The notes under the pieces: model-generated
What the model was told of the DNA's origin: nothing
Seen by the model: the letters and a program-made list of their open reading frames with translations, nothing else
Database searches by the model: none
Position numbers and translations under genes: made by a program
Source of the DNA: Chryseobacterium sp. JUb7
Lineage (GTDB): Bacteria > Bacteroidota > Bacteroidia > Flavobacteriales > Weeksellaceae
Assembly (NCBI RefSeq): GCF_024806495.1
Contig: NZ_JANUFF010000001.1
Coordinates: forward strand, 496,001 to 560,000
Reading direction: 5' to 3'
Length of the DNA: 64,000 nucleotides
In this document: one piece after another, positions 36,002 through 45,442 of the stretch
How positions within the stretch are numbered: the stretch's first letter is position 1
Layout of the letters: each line of letters opens with the position of its first letter

Positions 36002-36973
36002 TTAAGTACAAGACTTGGGAATAATCTGTAATTTATTACAATTTTCGATAAAAATCAAATCTTTATACCTGGTTCTCACATCACTGTTAAGAATCAGATA
36101 TTTGAATTTATCACTATCTGAAATTTCTCTTAAGTTAAATTTATACAGAAATTCGTCAACATATTTCTGGAGGTGTTTCCGGGAAACATGGTTATACATT
36201 CCGGATACGGAGCTTTTGAGAATTTTCCAGCAACCTTCTATATTATTGGTATGCACAGTACCGTCCTGGAGGCTTACATATTCTTTTCTGGAGTGATCAA
36301 TAACGAGATGATTATAATTTTTGTCTAAGCCATCATAGCCCCACCATTCATCACTGATCAGCTGAGTTGCCTCCTGGCTCACATATTTATAAATCAAGGG
36401 CTGAATACTGTTCTTCCGGGTATCGGTGATTACAAAAGCATTCATTTTCCCTCCTCTCTGGAGCATTCCCATGACCGGAACTTTATCCGTATAGTTCCTG
36501 CCCTGGGCTTTTTTTGCTTTTTTATCCTTATGTCGGTTTTTATTTTTTCCGCCGATAAAAGTTTCATCGCATTCTACAATACCTTCAAGCTCATTGCTGT
36601 TTTCAATACCAAAACAGCTGCGGATCCTCTGGAGCAAAAACCAGGCTGTTTTTTGGGTAACATCAATGTCCTTGGCCAGCTGAATGGAAGTAATTCCTTT
36701 TTTATACGAAGTGACCAGCCAAATAGCCAAAAACCATTTTTGAAGGCCTACTTTCGTATTTTCAAACATGGTTCCGGTTTTGGCATTGAAATATTTACCG
36801 GTATTTTTACATTTATATCGATTCTTACTGCATTTATAGACTTTTGATTCAGAATCGAAAGGGCTCTCAATAATTCCGCCCCATCTCATTTGCTCTAGGT
36901 AATCAATGCATACCTGCTCTGTCGAGAAAGTCTGTAATAATTCTAAGACAGACTTAAAATTTGTGTTAATCAT
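36002..36973 (-). CDS. IS1595-family (ISXO2-like) transposase
   Basis: A 323-residue transposase. The N-terminal zinc-ribbon-like region ('KVYKCSKNRYKCKNTGKYFN', residues 44-63) is followed by a helix-turn-helix ('TSIQLAKDIDVTQKTAWFLLQR' region). The catalytic domain has Asp136 in VECDETFIGGKNKNRH, Asp208 in 'LISDEWWGYDGL' and the 'HTNNIEGCWKILK' segment at 241-253 supplying the third metal ligand. The gene is intact and starts 198 nt inside the right end. The family usually duplicates 8 bp on insertion. Confidence 0.93.
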   Translation of the reverse strand: MINTNFKSVLELLQTFSTEQVCIDYLEQMRWGGIIESPFDSESKVYKCSKNRYKCKNTGKYFNAKTGTMFENTKVGLQKWFLAIWLVTSYKKGITSIQLAKDIDVTQKTAWFLLQRIRSCFGIENSNELEGIVECDETFIGGKNKNRHKDKKAKKAQGRNYTDKVPVMGMLQRGGKMNAFVITDTRKNSIQPLIYKYVSQEATQLISDEWWGYDGLDKNYNHLVIDHSRKEYVSLQDGTVHTNNIEGCWKILKSSVSGMYNHVSRKHLQKYVDEFLYKFNLREISDSDKFKYLILNSDVRTRYKDLIFIENCNKLQIIPKSCT

Positions 36974-37226
36974 GGTGTTGCAATATTACTAATTATTTGA
37001 GCCAAAATATTTTAACATATTTATTAATTTTTAGTTAAAATTTACGTCATATAGTGAAAAAAGCAGTATAATTAAGCTTAAAATAACCTTAAATACTACA
37101 AATATTATAATTTGAACTTTTCTATTTTTCATCCAATTTTACAAGGTGTAGAATTGTATATAGTTGCCAATATTTATAATGAAATTTTGTTTAAAAATTC
37201 GTATTTTTGTGGGTCATAATTTTGCG

Positions 37227-38309
37227 ATGAAAATACTCTTGCTGTCTGCACTTTTGGGAACCATTTCGGTGAATGCACAATTCACCTATCCGGATGTAAA
37301 AGTCCCGGATCCTGTGCAGGAATTGGAGACCAAAGATGATTATATCAATATGATTATCGGGACCAAAAAGGTCAGACAAATCGATAAAGTTTATCGGTCT
37401 TCTCCCGAAACCACGACAGATCTTACAAAATTTGACCTGGAGGGAAATATTATTTTCAACAGTAAGATCGTAAAACTCGACAAAGATTATAAGGCGCCTT
37501 TAGGTCCTGGGTTAAGCTATATTCCGGAAGCCAGGGAGATTATTTATAAAACGGGTCCCGAGATCAGCAAACCTGCTTATTTTGGGTATGAATCTCCGGG
37601 AAAACCCTTTCAGAAAAATCAAATTGCCTATGATCATCAAAATAATATCTCGAAAATCATAGAAAAAGATAAAGTGTCGGAATATTTCTATAAAAACGGG
37701 AAATTAGATAAAATTACTTCTACCGGAGATCTTTGGAATGGCGGTAAATATACCGGAGAGTATATCTTCGCTTATGATACGTTGGGAAAAGTTACTTGCT
37801 GTGTTTCAAAAAATACACTTCCCAATGGAATTACCAATGAAAATATAAAAACGTTAACCTACGATACATCCGGTAATATTATTTTGAATAGACATAAAAC
37901 CAGAGATGGGGTTTTAGAAAAAAAATATACTTATACCCATAATCTTTTGACTCATTATCTATATACCGGAAGCTTTAAATTTGAAGAAAGGTCCTATGAA
38001 TATGATGCGGATAAAAAAATAAAAAAAGCCGTAAAAACAGAATATGAAGAAGGGAAAATTAAAAATAAGATGACCGTAAGTTATTTCTATAAAAACAATC
38101 TTTTATCTGAAAAAATTTCGGAATACAGTCAGGATGCATATCAATCTAAAGATGATAAAGTATATACTTATGATCATCTGAACAGGCTGATAAAAATACA
38201 AACCAGAACACCAGCTTCAATGTATACCGAGTTTGATATTGCTTACGATAAAAACACCATTACGCTTAAACGTGACTCTCTGGAATCAGTTTACACACTT
38301 TATGAATAA
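37227..38309 (+). CDS. secreted protein with YD/RHS-like strand repeats
   Basis: A 360-residue secreted protein: signal peptide (ending SVNAQ, residue 18) then a chain of short beta-strand repeats of the form 'YD-GNI-K-I-YF-NG-L-KI', like those of RHS/YD-repeat or MORN-like proteins of Bacteroidetes. No catalytic motif is seen. The start is set at 37227, because a -7 box TATTTTTG (37202-37209) lies upstream of it and an earlier ATG at 37164 falls inside the IS end. It is 7 nt from uvrA, so they are probably cotranscribed, although a functional link is doubtful. Confidence 0.7.
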   Translation: MKILLLSALLGTISVNAQFTYPDVKVPDPVQELETKDDYINMIIGTKKVRQIDKVYRSSPETTTDLTKFDLEGNIIFNSKIVKLDKDYKAPLGPGLSYIPEAREIIYKTGPEISKPAYFGYESPGKPFQKNQIAYDHQNNISKIIEKDKVSEYFYKNGKLDKITSTGDLWNGGKYTGEYIFAYDTLGKVTCCVSKNTLPNGITNENIKTLTYDTSGNIILNRHKTRDGVLEKKYTYTHNLLTHYLYTGSFKFEERSYEYDADKKIKKAVKTEYEEGKIKNKMTVSYFYKNNLLSEKISEYSQDAYQSKDDKVYTYDHLNRLIKIQTRTPASMYTEFDIAYDKNTITLKRDSLESVYTLYE

Positions 38310-38316
38310 ATAAAAT

Positions 38317-41109
38317 ATGGCAAAAACAATAGACATAGATATAAAAAAACAGGTATTCGTTAAAAACGCACACCTTAACAATCTGAAACACATCGATGTT
38401 CTGATCCCCAAAAATAAACTGATCGTCATCACGGGAGTTTCCGGAAGCGGAAAATCTTCCCTTGCCTTTGACACGATTTATGCAGAAGGACAGCGAAGAT
38501 ATGTGGAGAGTCTGAGCTCGTATGCCCGTCAGTTTTTGGGAAAACTTGAAAAACCGAAAGTTGATGATATCAAAGGATTGGCGCCTTCTATTGCGATTCA
38601 GCAAAAAGTTATTTCTTCGAATCCACGTTCTACAGTAGGAACATCCACGGAGATTTACGATTATATGAAGCTTCTTTTCGCAAGAATCGGAAAGACATTT
38701 TCTCCGGTATCCGGTGAGGAAGTAAAAAAAGATTCGGTAACGGATGTTGTGGATTTCATTAAAAGTTCAAAAAAAGATACTTCATTTTTATTAACTGCAC
38801 CTTTAGAATATGATATTGCTAATTTTGGTGAAAATCTGAACGTTTTAAAACTGGCAGGTTTCACACGACTGGAAATCAATGGAAATGTTGCAGGAATTGA
38901 AGATCTCGAAAGTTTTGGATTCACTCCCGAAAAAGGAATGACCATCAATCTGGTGATCGACCGTTTTTCTTATGAAGAAGATGAAAGTTTCCTTCAGAGG
39001 CTTGCAGATTCTATCCAGATGGCTTTTTATGAAGGCCGCGGATATTGTGCGTTAAAAAATGCTGATACAGGAAAAGTAAAAGAATTTTCCAATAAATTTG
39101 AACTCGACGGGATAGAATTTCTGGAGCCTAATGTTCATTTTTTTAGCTTTAACAACCCTTACGGAGCTTGTCCGACCTGCGAAGGATACGGAAAGGTAAT
39201 AGGAATAGATGAAGACTTGGTCATTCCGAACAAAACCCTTTCTATTTTTGAAGATGCCGTTGCCTCGTGGAGAGGTGAAACGATGAGCGAATGGAAAAAA
39301 GACTTTATTAAAAAAGCCAAAGATTTCCCTATTCACAAGCCTTACCATCAATTAACCAAAGAACAGAAAAAATACCTTTGGAAAGGTGACGGGAAAAGCA
39401 CATTCCCATCAATAGACAACTTCTTCAAAATGCTTGAAGAAAATCTATATAAAATTCAGTACCGTGTCATGCTTTCCCGTTATCGCGGAAAAACGCTCTG
39501 CCCAACCTGTGAAGGGTTAAGGCTGCGGGAAGAAACTACATGGGTGAAAGTAGGTGGGCACAACATTCAATCGATGATTGAGCTTCCTTTGGATGAGCTT
39601 TCTCCTTTGATCAACAGCTTAAAATTATCCGAACACGATAAAGAAGTTGCTAAAAGATTATTGTATGAAATTACTACCCGCCTTGAATTTTTATTAAAGG
39701 TAGGCTTAGGATATTTAACATTAAACAGAACTTCCAACACCCTTTCAGGAGGAGAAAGTCAGAGAATAAACCTGGCTACAAGTTTGGGAAGCTCTCTGGT
39801 GGGTTCGATATATATTTTGGACGAACCGTCAATCGGTTTGCACTCAAGAGATACAGAAAACTTAATTGAAGTTTTAAAAAATCTGCGCGACCTTGGAAAT
39901 ACGGTTATTGTAGTTGAACACGATGAAGATGTTATGAGAGCTGCCGACTATATTATCGATATTGGTCCTGAGGCAGGTTATCTTGGTGGGGAGCTTGTTT
40001 TTGCAGGAGATTACAAGGAATTGAAAAATGCAGACACGCTGACTTCCAAATACCTGACAGGAAGAATGGAAATTGAAGTTCCGGCGAAGCGCAGAAAAGC
40101 TAAAGAATGGATCAATATAAAAGGAGCCCGTCAAAATAATCTTAAAAATATTGACGTAGATGTTCCTTTGGAAAGTCTTGTTGTTATTTCAGGAGTTTCA
40201 GGAAGTGGAAAATCTACTCTGATGAAAGAAATCCTAACCAATGACATCCAGATTCAATTGGGAATGGGCGGAAAAAAAGGAGACTACGATTCTGTAGAAT
40301 TCCCTAAAAAACTGATCAAAAATATCGAATTAATTGATCAGAATCCTATCGGAAAATCTTCACGTTCGAATCCGGTGACCTATCTTAAAGCCTACGATGA
40401 TATCAGAGACCTGTTTGCAAAGCAAAAGGTGGCAAAAATGATGGGTTACAAGCCTAAGCATTTCTCTTTCAATGTTGATGGCGGAAGATGTGACGAATGC
40501 AAAGGAGAAGGTGTTATCAATGTGTCGATGCAGTTTATGGCTGACATTGAACTGGAATGTGAAGTGTGTAAAGGAACCCGTTTTAAAAATGAAATTCTGG
40601 AAGTGAAATTCGATGAGAAAAACATTTCCGATATCCTTCACATGACCGTGGATGAAGCTCTTGAGTTTTTCAAAGATAACCATGAAGAAAAAATCGTTAC
40701 CAAACTACGCCCTTTACAGGAAGTCGGCTTGGGTTATCTCCAGCTGGGACAGAGCTCTTCTACTCTTTCCGGAGGTGAAGCACAACGTGTAAAACTAGCT
40801 TCATTCCTAGTAAAAGGAGTAACAACAGATAAGACCTTATTTATTTTTGACGAACCGTCTACAGGTCTTCATTTCCATGATATTCAGAAGCTATTGAAGT
40901 CATTACAGGCTCTGATTGATCTCGGACATTCGGTGATCGTTATTGAACATCAACCCGACATTATCAAATGTGCCGACTACATTATTGACATCGGCCCTGA
41001 AGCTGGAAAATATGGCGGAGAAGTTGTTTTCGCAGGACCCCCTGAAGATTTAACTAAAAATAAAAAATCTCATACAGCCAAGTATATCAAAGAAAAGCTG
41101 GAGAATTAA
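38317..41109 (+). CDS. uvrA: excinuclease ABC subunit A
   Basis: A 930-residue UvrA, the damage-sensing ATPase of nucleotide excision repair. There are two ABC modules: Walker A GVSGSGKSS at 40-48 and GVSGSGKST from Gly626, signatures LSGGESQR and LSGGEAQR, and 'IYILDEPSIGLHSRD' and 'LFIFDEPSTGLHFHD' as Walker B. Zinc modules appear as CPTCEGYG and CDECKGEG with their partner cysteines. Length is normal. A terminator follows at 41119. Confidence 0.97.
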   Translation: MAKTIDIDIKKQVFVKNAHLNNLKHIDVLIPKNKLIVITGVSGSGKSSLAFDTIYAEGQRRYVESLSSYARQFLGKLEKPKVDDIKGLAPSIAIQQKVISSNPRSTVGTSTEIYDYMKLLFARIGKTFSPVSGEEVKKDSVTDVVDFIKSSKKDTSFLLTAPLEYDIANFGENLNVLKLAGFTRLEINGNVAGIEDLESFGFTPEKGMTINLVIDRFSYEEDESFLQRLADSIQMAFYEGRGYCALKNADTGKVKEFSNKFELDGIEFLEPNVHFFSFNNPYGACPTCEGYGKVIGIDEDLVIPNKTLSIFEDAVASWRGETMSEWKKDFIKKAKDFPIHKPYHQLTKEQKKYLWKGDGKSTFPSIDNFFKMLEENLYKIQYRVMLSRYRGKTLCPTCEGLRLREETTWVKVGGHNIQSMIELPLDELSPLINSLKLSEHDKEVAKRLLYEITTRLEFLLKVGLGYLTLNRTSNTLSGGESQRINLATSLGSSLVGSIYILDEPSIGLHSRDTENLIEVLKNLRDLGNTVIVVEHDEDVMRAADYIIDIGPEAGYLGGELVFAGDYKELKNADTLTSKYLTGRMEIEVPAKRRKAKEWINIKGARQNNLKNIDVDVPLESLVVISGVSGSGKSTLMKEILTNDIQIQLGMGGKKGDYDSVEFPKKLIKNIELIDQNPIGKSSRSNPVTYLKAYDDIRDLFAKQKVAKMMGYKPKHFSFNVDGGRCDECKGEGVINVSMQFMADIELECEVCKGTRFKNEILEVKFDEKNISDILHMTVDEALEFFKDNHEEKIVTKLRPLQEVGLGYLQLGQSSSTLSGGEAQRVKLASFLVKGVTTDKTLFIFDEPSTGLHFHDIQKLLKSLQALIDLGHSVIVIEHQPDIIKCADYIIDIGPEAGKYGGEVVFAGPPEDLTKNKKSHTAKYIKEKLEN

Positions 41110-41118
41110 TATAAATGA

Positions 41119-41148
41119 ACAGAGAGTAATTTTTTACTCTCTGTTTTT
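41119..41148 (+). terminator. terminator after uvrA
   Basis: ACAGAGAGTA pairs with TACTCTCTGT around a 6-nt loop, followed by T5. Confidence 0.85.
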
Positions 41149-41185
41149 ATTTAGCGTTATTAAGCTTCATTAAAGTCCTAATGGT

Positions 41186-41821
41186 TTACCTATTATATAA
41201 AAAAGGACTTTTTTTAATAAATGTCTCATCATGAATCTGAGAAATTAAAAATTCTGCTAAATCTGCGGCACTGATATTTTCTCCTTTACAATCTTCCAAA
41301 CTGCTTTCTGCAGTGAAATGTTCTGAGGTCAGATTAATTAACGGAAGTCTCACCAGCGTCCAGTCGAGATCACTTTCTGTAAGAAGTTCAAATTCTTTTT
41401 GTTTATCCTGAGTCGTTTCCGGATAATTTTGATACATCCAGTCTGTTGCCATCCGTACTTTTTCATTTTTATGATCAAGAGGGGTATTTACACTCAAACC
41501 AGTTGTTACAATATATCTTTTTAACCCATACCAATCCATGGCTTTGATGACATTTTTTGCAGCATCACTAAATATCGATTTTTCCCCTTTGGGCTGTCCC
41601 AATGTACTTATCACAAGATCAGAGTTTTCAACCAACTTTTTTACAGATTGATCATCTCTCGCATCTCCTTTCACAATTTCTATTAAAGGATTTTGCAAAG
41701 TAAGATTCTCAGGATTTCTGGCTAATAATTTAATTGAAAAATGCTTATCTGATAAATGCTGAACAAGATATTTTCCTGATTTCCCTGTTCCGCCGATTAC
41801 GGCAACGGTATATGTTTTCAT
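41186..41821 (-). CDS. NAD(P)-binding (NmrA/SDR-like) oxidoreductase
   Basis: A 211-residue atypical short-chain dehydrogenase fold. It has the N-terminal dinucleotide loop 'VAVIGGTGKSGKYLVQHL' (G-x2-G-x2-G), 'LLARNPENL' after strand two, and 'DLVISTLGQPKGEKS' and 'RYIVTTGLSVN' in place of the classical Tyr-x3-Lys. Such proteins act as NAD(P)H-dependent reductases or redox sensors. It is monocistronic between the uvrA terminator and a 309-nt gap (41822-42130) where I see no gene. Confidence 0.85.
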   Translation of the reverse strand: MKTYTVAVIGGTGKSGKYLVQHLSDKHFSIKLLARNPENLTLQNPLIEIVKGDARDDQSVKKLVENSDLVISTLGQPKGEKSIFSDAAKNVIKAMDWYGLKRYIVTTGLSVNTPLDHKNEKVRMATDWMYQNYPETTQDKQKEFELLTESDLDWTLVRLPLINLTSEHFTAESSLEDCKGENISAADLAEFLISQIHDETFIKKSPFLYNR

Positions 41822-42130
41822 AATGATTTCTCTTTATAATTCATAAGGTAAGTAAGCAGCCTGCTCATTACCATTTTATATTTTAGTATTGAATAAAAAA
41901 GTATTGGGTTCAGAATTTTTTGAACCTTAAGGTTTCAGGATGCAAAAGCACACCTGAATATTGGATACTATTTATAAAGAGATTTTGATGAATTAAAATT
42001 AATCATTTTTTATTCAATATGAGTAATTTTTTATGATAGAGACACAAAATTGTATCATCCATGAAATTTGTGTTTAAATCCAGCTTTTCTTACATTTAGA
42101 CCTAAAACTATTTAACCTTAAATAAAAATA

Positions 42131-42898
42131 ATGACTTATAAACTGCTTCCCTATTTTACAATTATTTTATTCTTAATGAGCTGTTCTGTAAAAAAAGAGC
42201 CTCAATCAAATAGTCATGATATTAAGCCTGATACCATTACTCTATTTGATAAAGCCCGAAACAGAAAAGTTCCCGTTGCCTATTTTAATCAAAAAGCAAG
42301 AAATAAAATTTCAAAACAGCGGGTAGTAATATTTAGTCATGGCTACGGAGCGAATAAAGGCGGAGATTATCTGATCTATTCTTATCTCACAAAAAATCTG
42401 GCCACAAAAGGATATTTTGTAGCGAGTATACAGCATGAATTGCCTACCGATGAAATGATTCCCAGTGACGGCAAGCCACAAATTGTAAGGATGCCCTTCT
42501 GGAAACGGGGTGCAGAAAATATTTTATTTGTTTTAAATGAACTGAAAAAATCACATCCTGAACTCGATTATGAGCACATCACATTAATAGGACATTCTAA
42601 TGGCGGAGATATGACCGCATTGTTTGCAACTCAACACCCTGATCTTGTTTATAAAATCATTACAATGGACAACAGAAGAATGTATCTCCCGAAAACCTCA
42701 TCACCAAAAGTTTATACCTTGCGTTCCAATGATTATCCTGCAGATGAAGGCGTTTTACCATCGGACGAAGAACAGAGAAAATTCAGAATTGTAGTCCAAC
42801 CAACCCATATCAATCATGGAAATATGGACGATAAAGCAAATGACCAGGAAAAGAAAACGCTGAACTCCTATATTGAAGGATATCTAAGTGAAAAATAA
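42131..42898 (+). CDS. alpha/beta-hydrolase lipoprotein
   Basis: A 255-residue lipoprotein (lipobox FLMSC, Cys18) with an alpha/beta-hydrolase domain: oxyanion segment 'VIFSHGYGANKGGDY' at 67-81, nucleophile Ser156 in LIGHSNGGD, and a C-terminal His in 'PTHINHGNMDD' as the likely catalytic base. It resembles dienelactone-hydrolase or acetylhydrolase-like esterases; the substrate is unknown. It stands alone; two hairpins follow at 43066 and 43135. Confidence 0.85.
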   Translation: MTYKLLPYFTIILFLMSCSVKKEPQSNSHDIKPDTITLFDKARNRKVPVAYFNQKARNKISKQRVVIFSHGYGANKGGDYLIYSYLTKNLATKGYFVASIQHELPTDEMIPSDGKPQIVRMPFWKRGAENILFVLNELKKSHPELDYEHITLIGHSNGGDMTALFATQHPDLVYKIITMDNRRMYLPKTSSPKVYTLRSNDYPADEGVLPSDEEQRKFRIVVQPTHINHGNMDDKANDQEKKTLNSYIEGYLSEK

Positions 42899-43065
42899 GT
42901 TCCCCGAGGTTATCCATAAAAAAAATGAAGATAACTTATGAATTTTAACATTTAATTCATATTTCGTATTAAATTAATTCCTAAATTTACTATGTAATAC
43001 AACTGAAGTGGAAACATATCTTGCTTTTTTCAGCTTTGAAATTGCAATTAAATTTATAAAAATTT

Positions 43066-43094
43066 AAGCATAGCATTGTCGGCTATGCTTTTTT
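43066..43094 (+). terminator. intrinsic terminator in a gene-free gap
   Basis: AAGCATAGC pairs with GCTATGCTT around a 7-nt loop, followed by T4. It is 168 nt after the hydrolase stop, unusually far, so it may end either that transcript or a small RNA starting in the gap. Confidence 0.75.
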
Positions 43095-43134
43095 ATTGTT
43101 GTCTAATTAAAAAAATGAGATGTATTTATCTACT

Positions 43135-43159
43135 GAATCCGCTTCTAAAGAGCGGATTC
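43135..43159 (+). terminator. second hairpin before the AraC gene
   Basis: GAATCCGCT pairs with AGCGGATTC around a 7-nt loop, then TTTC. It may work in both directions, since the AraC gene ends 15 nt downstream on the other strand. Confidence 0.55.
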
Positions 43160-43173
43160 TTTCATTATCACCT

Positions 43174-44088
43174 TTAATTAAACGACTGTTTATAGCTTAA
43201 AGGCGTTGTATTCATTTTCTTTTTGAATAATTTATTAAAAGACTGCGAATGCTCAAAACCCAGCTGATAGGCAATTTCAGATACCGAAAGACGGGTTGTG
43301 GTAAGATATTCTTTGGCTTTTTCAATTATTTTTTCATGAATATGCTGCTGTGCATTCTGTCCTGTAAGATTTCTAAGCATATCACTTAGATAATGAGCCG
43401 AAAGATTAAGCTCAGAAGCCAGAAACTCAACGGTGGGAAGTCCTTTTACCAAGGGTTGCTGTTGGGTAAAGTAAGTGTCCAGTACATACTCCATTTTTGC
43501 AAGAAGGTCATTATTCACTGTTTTTCTGGTAATAAACTGTCGTTTATAAAACCTGTTGCTGTAATTCAATAATACTTCAATATAGGAAATAATAATATCC
43601 TGACTGGCTTCATCAATAGTTGTATTAAGCTCTCCTTCAATTGTACTCAGCAACCCGACAATAGTTACTTTTTCTTTCTCGGAAAGATGTAAAGCCTCAT
43701 TGGTATCATAAGAAAAGAAGCCATACTTTTTAATATTTTGTGCTAAAGGATAATTTCGGATAAAATCCGGATGAATAAATAAGGTAAATCCAAAATACTG
43801 AGCATCTTCATCCGTTGAAAGAATCTGGTTCGGAGCCGTAAACATCATTCCGCCTTCATTAAAATCGTAATAGCCCTGCCCATAACCCATTTTTCCATTC
43901 TCTGAAAACTTATACGATATTTTATAAAAGCCTAAATGGAAACTTTTATAAAGAAATTCTTTATTAATAGCCATTTTGGTATTATCAACAAGACTTATCA
44001 GCGGATGCAGCGGTTTGGGAAGCTGCAGAATATCATGTAATTCCGATATGGACGAAATTTTTAAGGGAGAATAATCTTTCTTTTCCAT
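43174..44088 (-). CDS. AraC-family transcriptional regulator
   Basis: A 304-residue regulator. The N-terminal 190 residues form a cupin-like ligand-binding domain ('KISYKFSENGKMGYGQGYYDF'). The C-terminal 100 residues hold the two helix-turn-helix motifs: 'LASELNLSAHYLSDMLRNLTG' and 'SEIAYQLGFEHSQSFNKLFKK'. It lies 85 nt downstream of an SDR gene on the same strand and probably regulates it, a common pairing in Flavobacteriia, where the regulator is cotranscribed with its target dehydrogenase. Confidence 0.9.
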   Translation of the reverse strand: MEKKDYSPLKISSISELHDILQLPKPLHPLISLVDNTKMAINKEFLYKSFHLGFYKISYKFSENGKMGYGQGYYDFNEGGMMFTAPNQILSTDEDAQYFGFTLFIHPDFIRNYPLAQNIKKYGFFSYDTNEALHLSEKEKVTIVGLLSTIEGELNTTIDEASQDIIISYIEVLLNYSNRFYKRQFITRKTVNNDLLAKMEYVLDTYFTQQQPLVKGLPTVEFLASELNLSAHYLSDMLRNLTGQNAQQHIHEKIIEKAKEYLTTTRLSVSEIAYQLGFEHSQSFNKLFKKKMNTTPLSYKQSFN

Positions 44089-44173
44089 AATTTAAAGGTA
44101 TGAATTTTTATAAACAGATATAAGTTTCGGGATACTGACTTATATTTTTCCCGAATCCCGAAACTCAATCTGA

Positions 44174-44971
44174 TTAAATAAACTGTTTTCCGAATGCTTC
44201 TCTGAACGCTTCCGCTCCTACTTCAAGGCGCTGTGCATACAAAGCTTTTGCATCTTCTCCCGCTACATACCTCAACTGTTTTTTACCATCTGTTGCTGCT
44301 TCATACACCACCTCAGCGATAACTTCAGGCTCTGAAGCCCCTTCCATCATAGCCTCTGTGTTGGAGAACATTTTATTGATCATCGGTTCATATTCCGGTT
44401 GAGTCGCCATATCTAATGAACGGCTGATAAAATCGGTTTTAATACCACCGGGAGAAACTGTTTTCACATCAATACCAAAAGTATTCAGCTCAAAAGCAAG
44501 ACTTTCACTCCAACCTTCCAGAGCCCATTTTGTGGCATGATATGTTGACCCCAACGGAAATGCAATCAATCCGCCAATAGATGTTGTTGAAATAAACATT
44601 CCCTGTCCTTTTTCTCTGAAATAAGGAATAAATGCCTTCGTAACACGGATCACACCAACTAAATTGGTATCAATCTGTCGCAAAATCTGATCATCATTTA
44701 ATGCTTCCAAAGGCCCTATCAGACCATATCCTGCATTATTGAATACCACATCGATATCACTTATTTCCAAAGCTTTTTTCACCGTTTCGTGAATCTGTTC
44801 AAGATTCGTAACATCCAAAGGTAAAAGCGTTACATTCTCCAGTTGTGAAAGCTCTGTAGCAGTTTCCGGATTTCTCATGGTAGCAATAACGTTCCATCCT
44901 CTGCTCTGAAATAATTTTGCGGCTGTTTTTCCTAATCCTGTAGACGCACCTGTTATGAAAATTGTTTTCAT
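44174..44971 (-). CDS. SDR-family oxidoreductase
   Basis: A 265-residue classical short-chain dehydrogenase. It has the cofactor loop TGASTGLGK (T-G-x3-G-x-G) at 7-15, NNAGYGL, the catalytic Ser in 'ISTTSIGGL' and Tyr-x3-Lys in TYHATKWALEGW, and 'SPGGIKTDF' afterwards. It reduces or oxidises an unknown carbonyl or alcohol. Its neighbour is an AraC regulator on the same strand. Confidence 0.9.
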   Translation of the reverse strand: MKTIFITGASTGLGKTAAKLFQSRGWNVIATMRNPETATELSQLENVTLLPLDVTNLEQIHETVKKALEISDIDVVFNNAGYGLIGPLEALNDDQILRQIDTNLVGVIRVTKAFIPYFREKGQGMFISTTSIGGLIAFPLGSTYHATKWALEGWSESLAFELNTFGIDVKTVSPGGIKTDFISRSLDMATQPEYEPMINKMFSNTEAMMEGASEPEVIAEVVYEAATDGKKQLRYVAGEDAKALYAQRLEVGAEAFREAFGKQFI

Positions 44972-45110
44972 TATTTTATTGTTTAAAATTTACAGGACAA
45001 AGTTCAGTTTTCGGAGCATCATTAAAGTTGCCAAACCGGATCATGATGTAGCCAAAATGAAATTTACATTATTGTCACATTAACGAATAATTAATAACTT
45101 TGAATAGATG

Positions 45111-45182
45111 GCCTCATAGTTCAATGGATAGAATAGAAGTTTCCTAAACTTTAGATCCAAGTTCGATTCTTGGTGAGGTCAC
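45111..45182 (+). tRNA. tRNA-Arg (anticodon CCT)
   Basis: A full cloverleaf can be drawn. Acceptor GGCCTCA pairs with TGAGGTC, with A as discriminator. The D arm is GTTC/GAAT and the anticodon stem is GAAGT/ACTTT around loop TTCCTAA, with anticodon CCT. The T arm is CCAAG/CTTGG around TTCGATT. It reads AGG codons. The CCA end is not encoded. Confidence 0.93.
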
Positions 45183-45379
45183 AATAAATACAGAATAAAA
45201 TAACAGAAAAACATCTCAAAAAAAAGCTTTTCTATATAATCTTTTTGCATGTCTCAGCTTACTAAGTTTATTTCTTACAGATATATTAGTAACTTTTTTG
45301 GTTAGTTTATTCTTTTTTGAAATTTCCCCTAAGACTTTTGTTTTTAGACAACTCAGGTTCCGAGTTAACTTCACAAAAC

Positions 45380-45422
45380 AATAATCACTCTATTGTGATT
45401 ATTAAATAATTTTATATATTTG
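45380..45422 (+). promoter_or_regulatory. promoter overlapped by an inverted repeat
   Basis: TTG at 45393-45395 and TATATTTG at 45415-45422 are 19 nt apart, a full promoter match. AATAATCAC (45380-45388) and GTGATTATT (45395-45403) form a perfect inverted repeat with a 6-nt spacer across the -33 element, which is a good operator candidate. Confidence 0.6.
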
Positions 45423-45442
45423 TGATTCTAAACACAACAAAA

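Larger units (their letters stand above)
35522..37168 (-). mobile_element. IS1595-family insertion sequence with passenger ORFs
   Basis: Terminal inverted repeats of 23 bp lie at 35522-35544 and 37146-37168, with one mismatch (GGTAACT versus GGCAACT at the outer ends). They enclose an intact IS1595-type transposase and two small ORFs on the same strand. The total is 1647 bp, larger than a minimal IS of the family. I find no clear 8-bp target duplication: TTTAATAA is on the left and AATATTTA on the right. Confidence 0.88.

Noticed and set aside
45111..45200. tRNA-Arg as an integration site for the accessory genes that follow
   Set aside because: No integrase gene and no downstream duplicate of the tRNA 3' end was found within the window.
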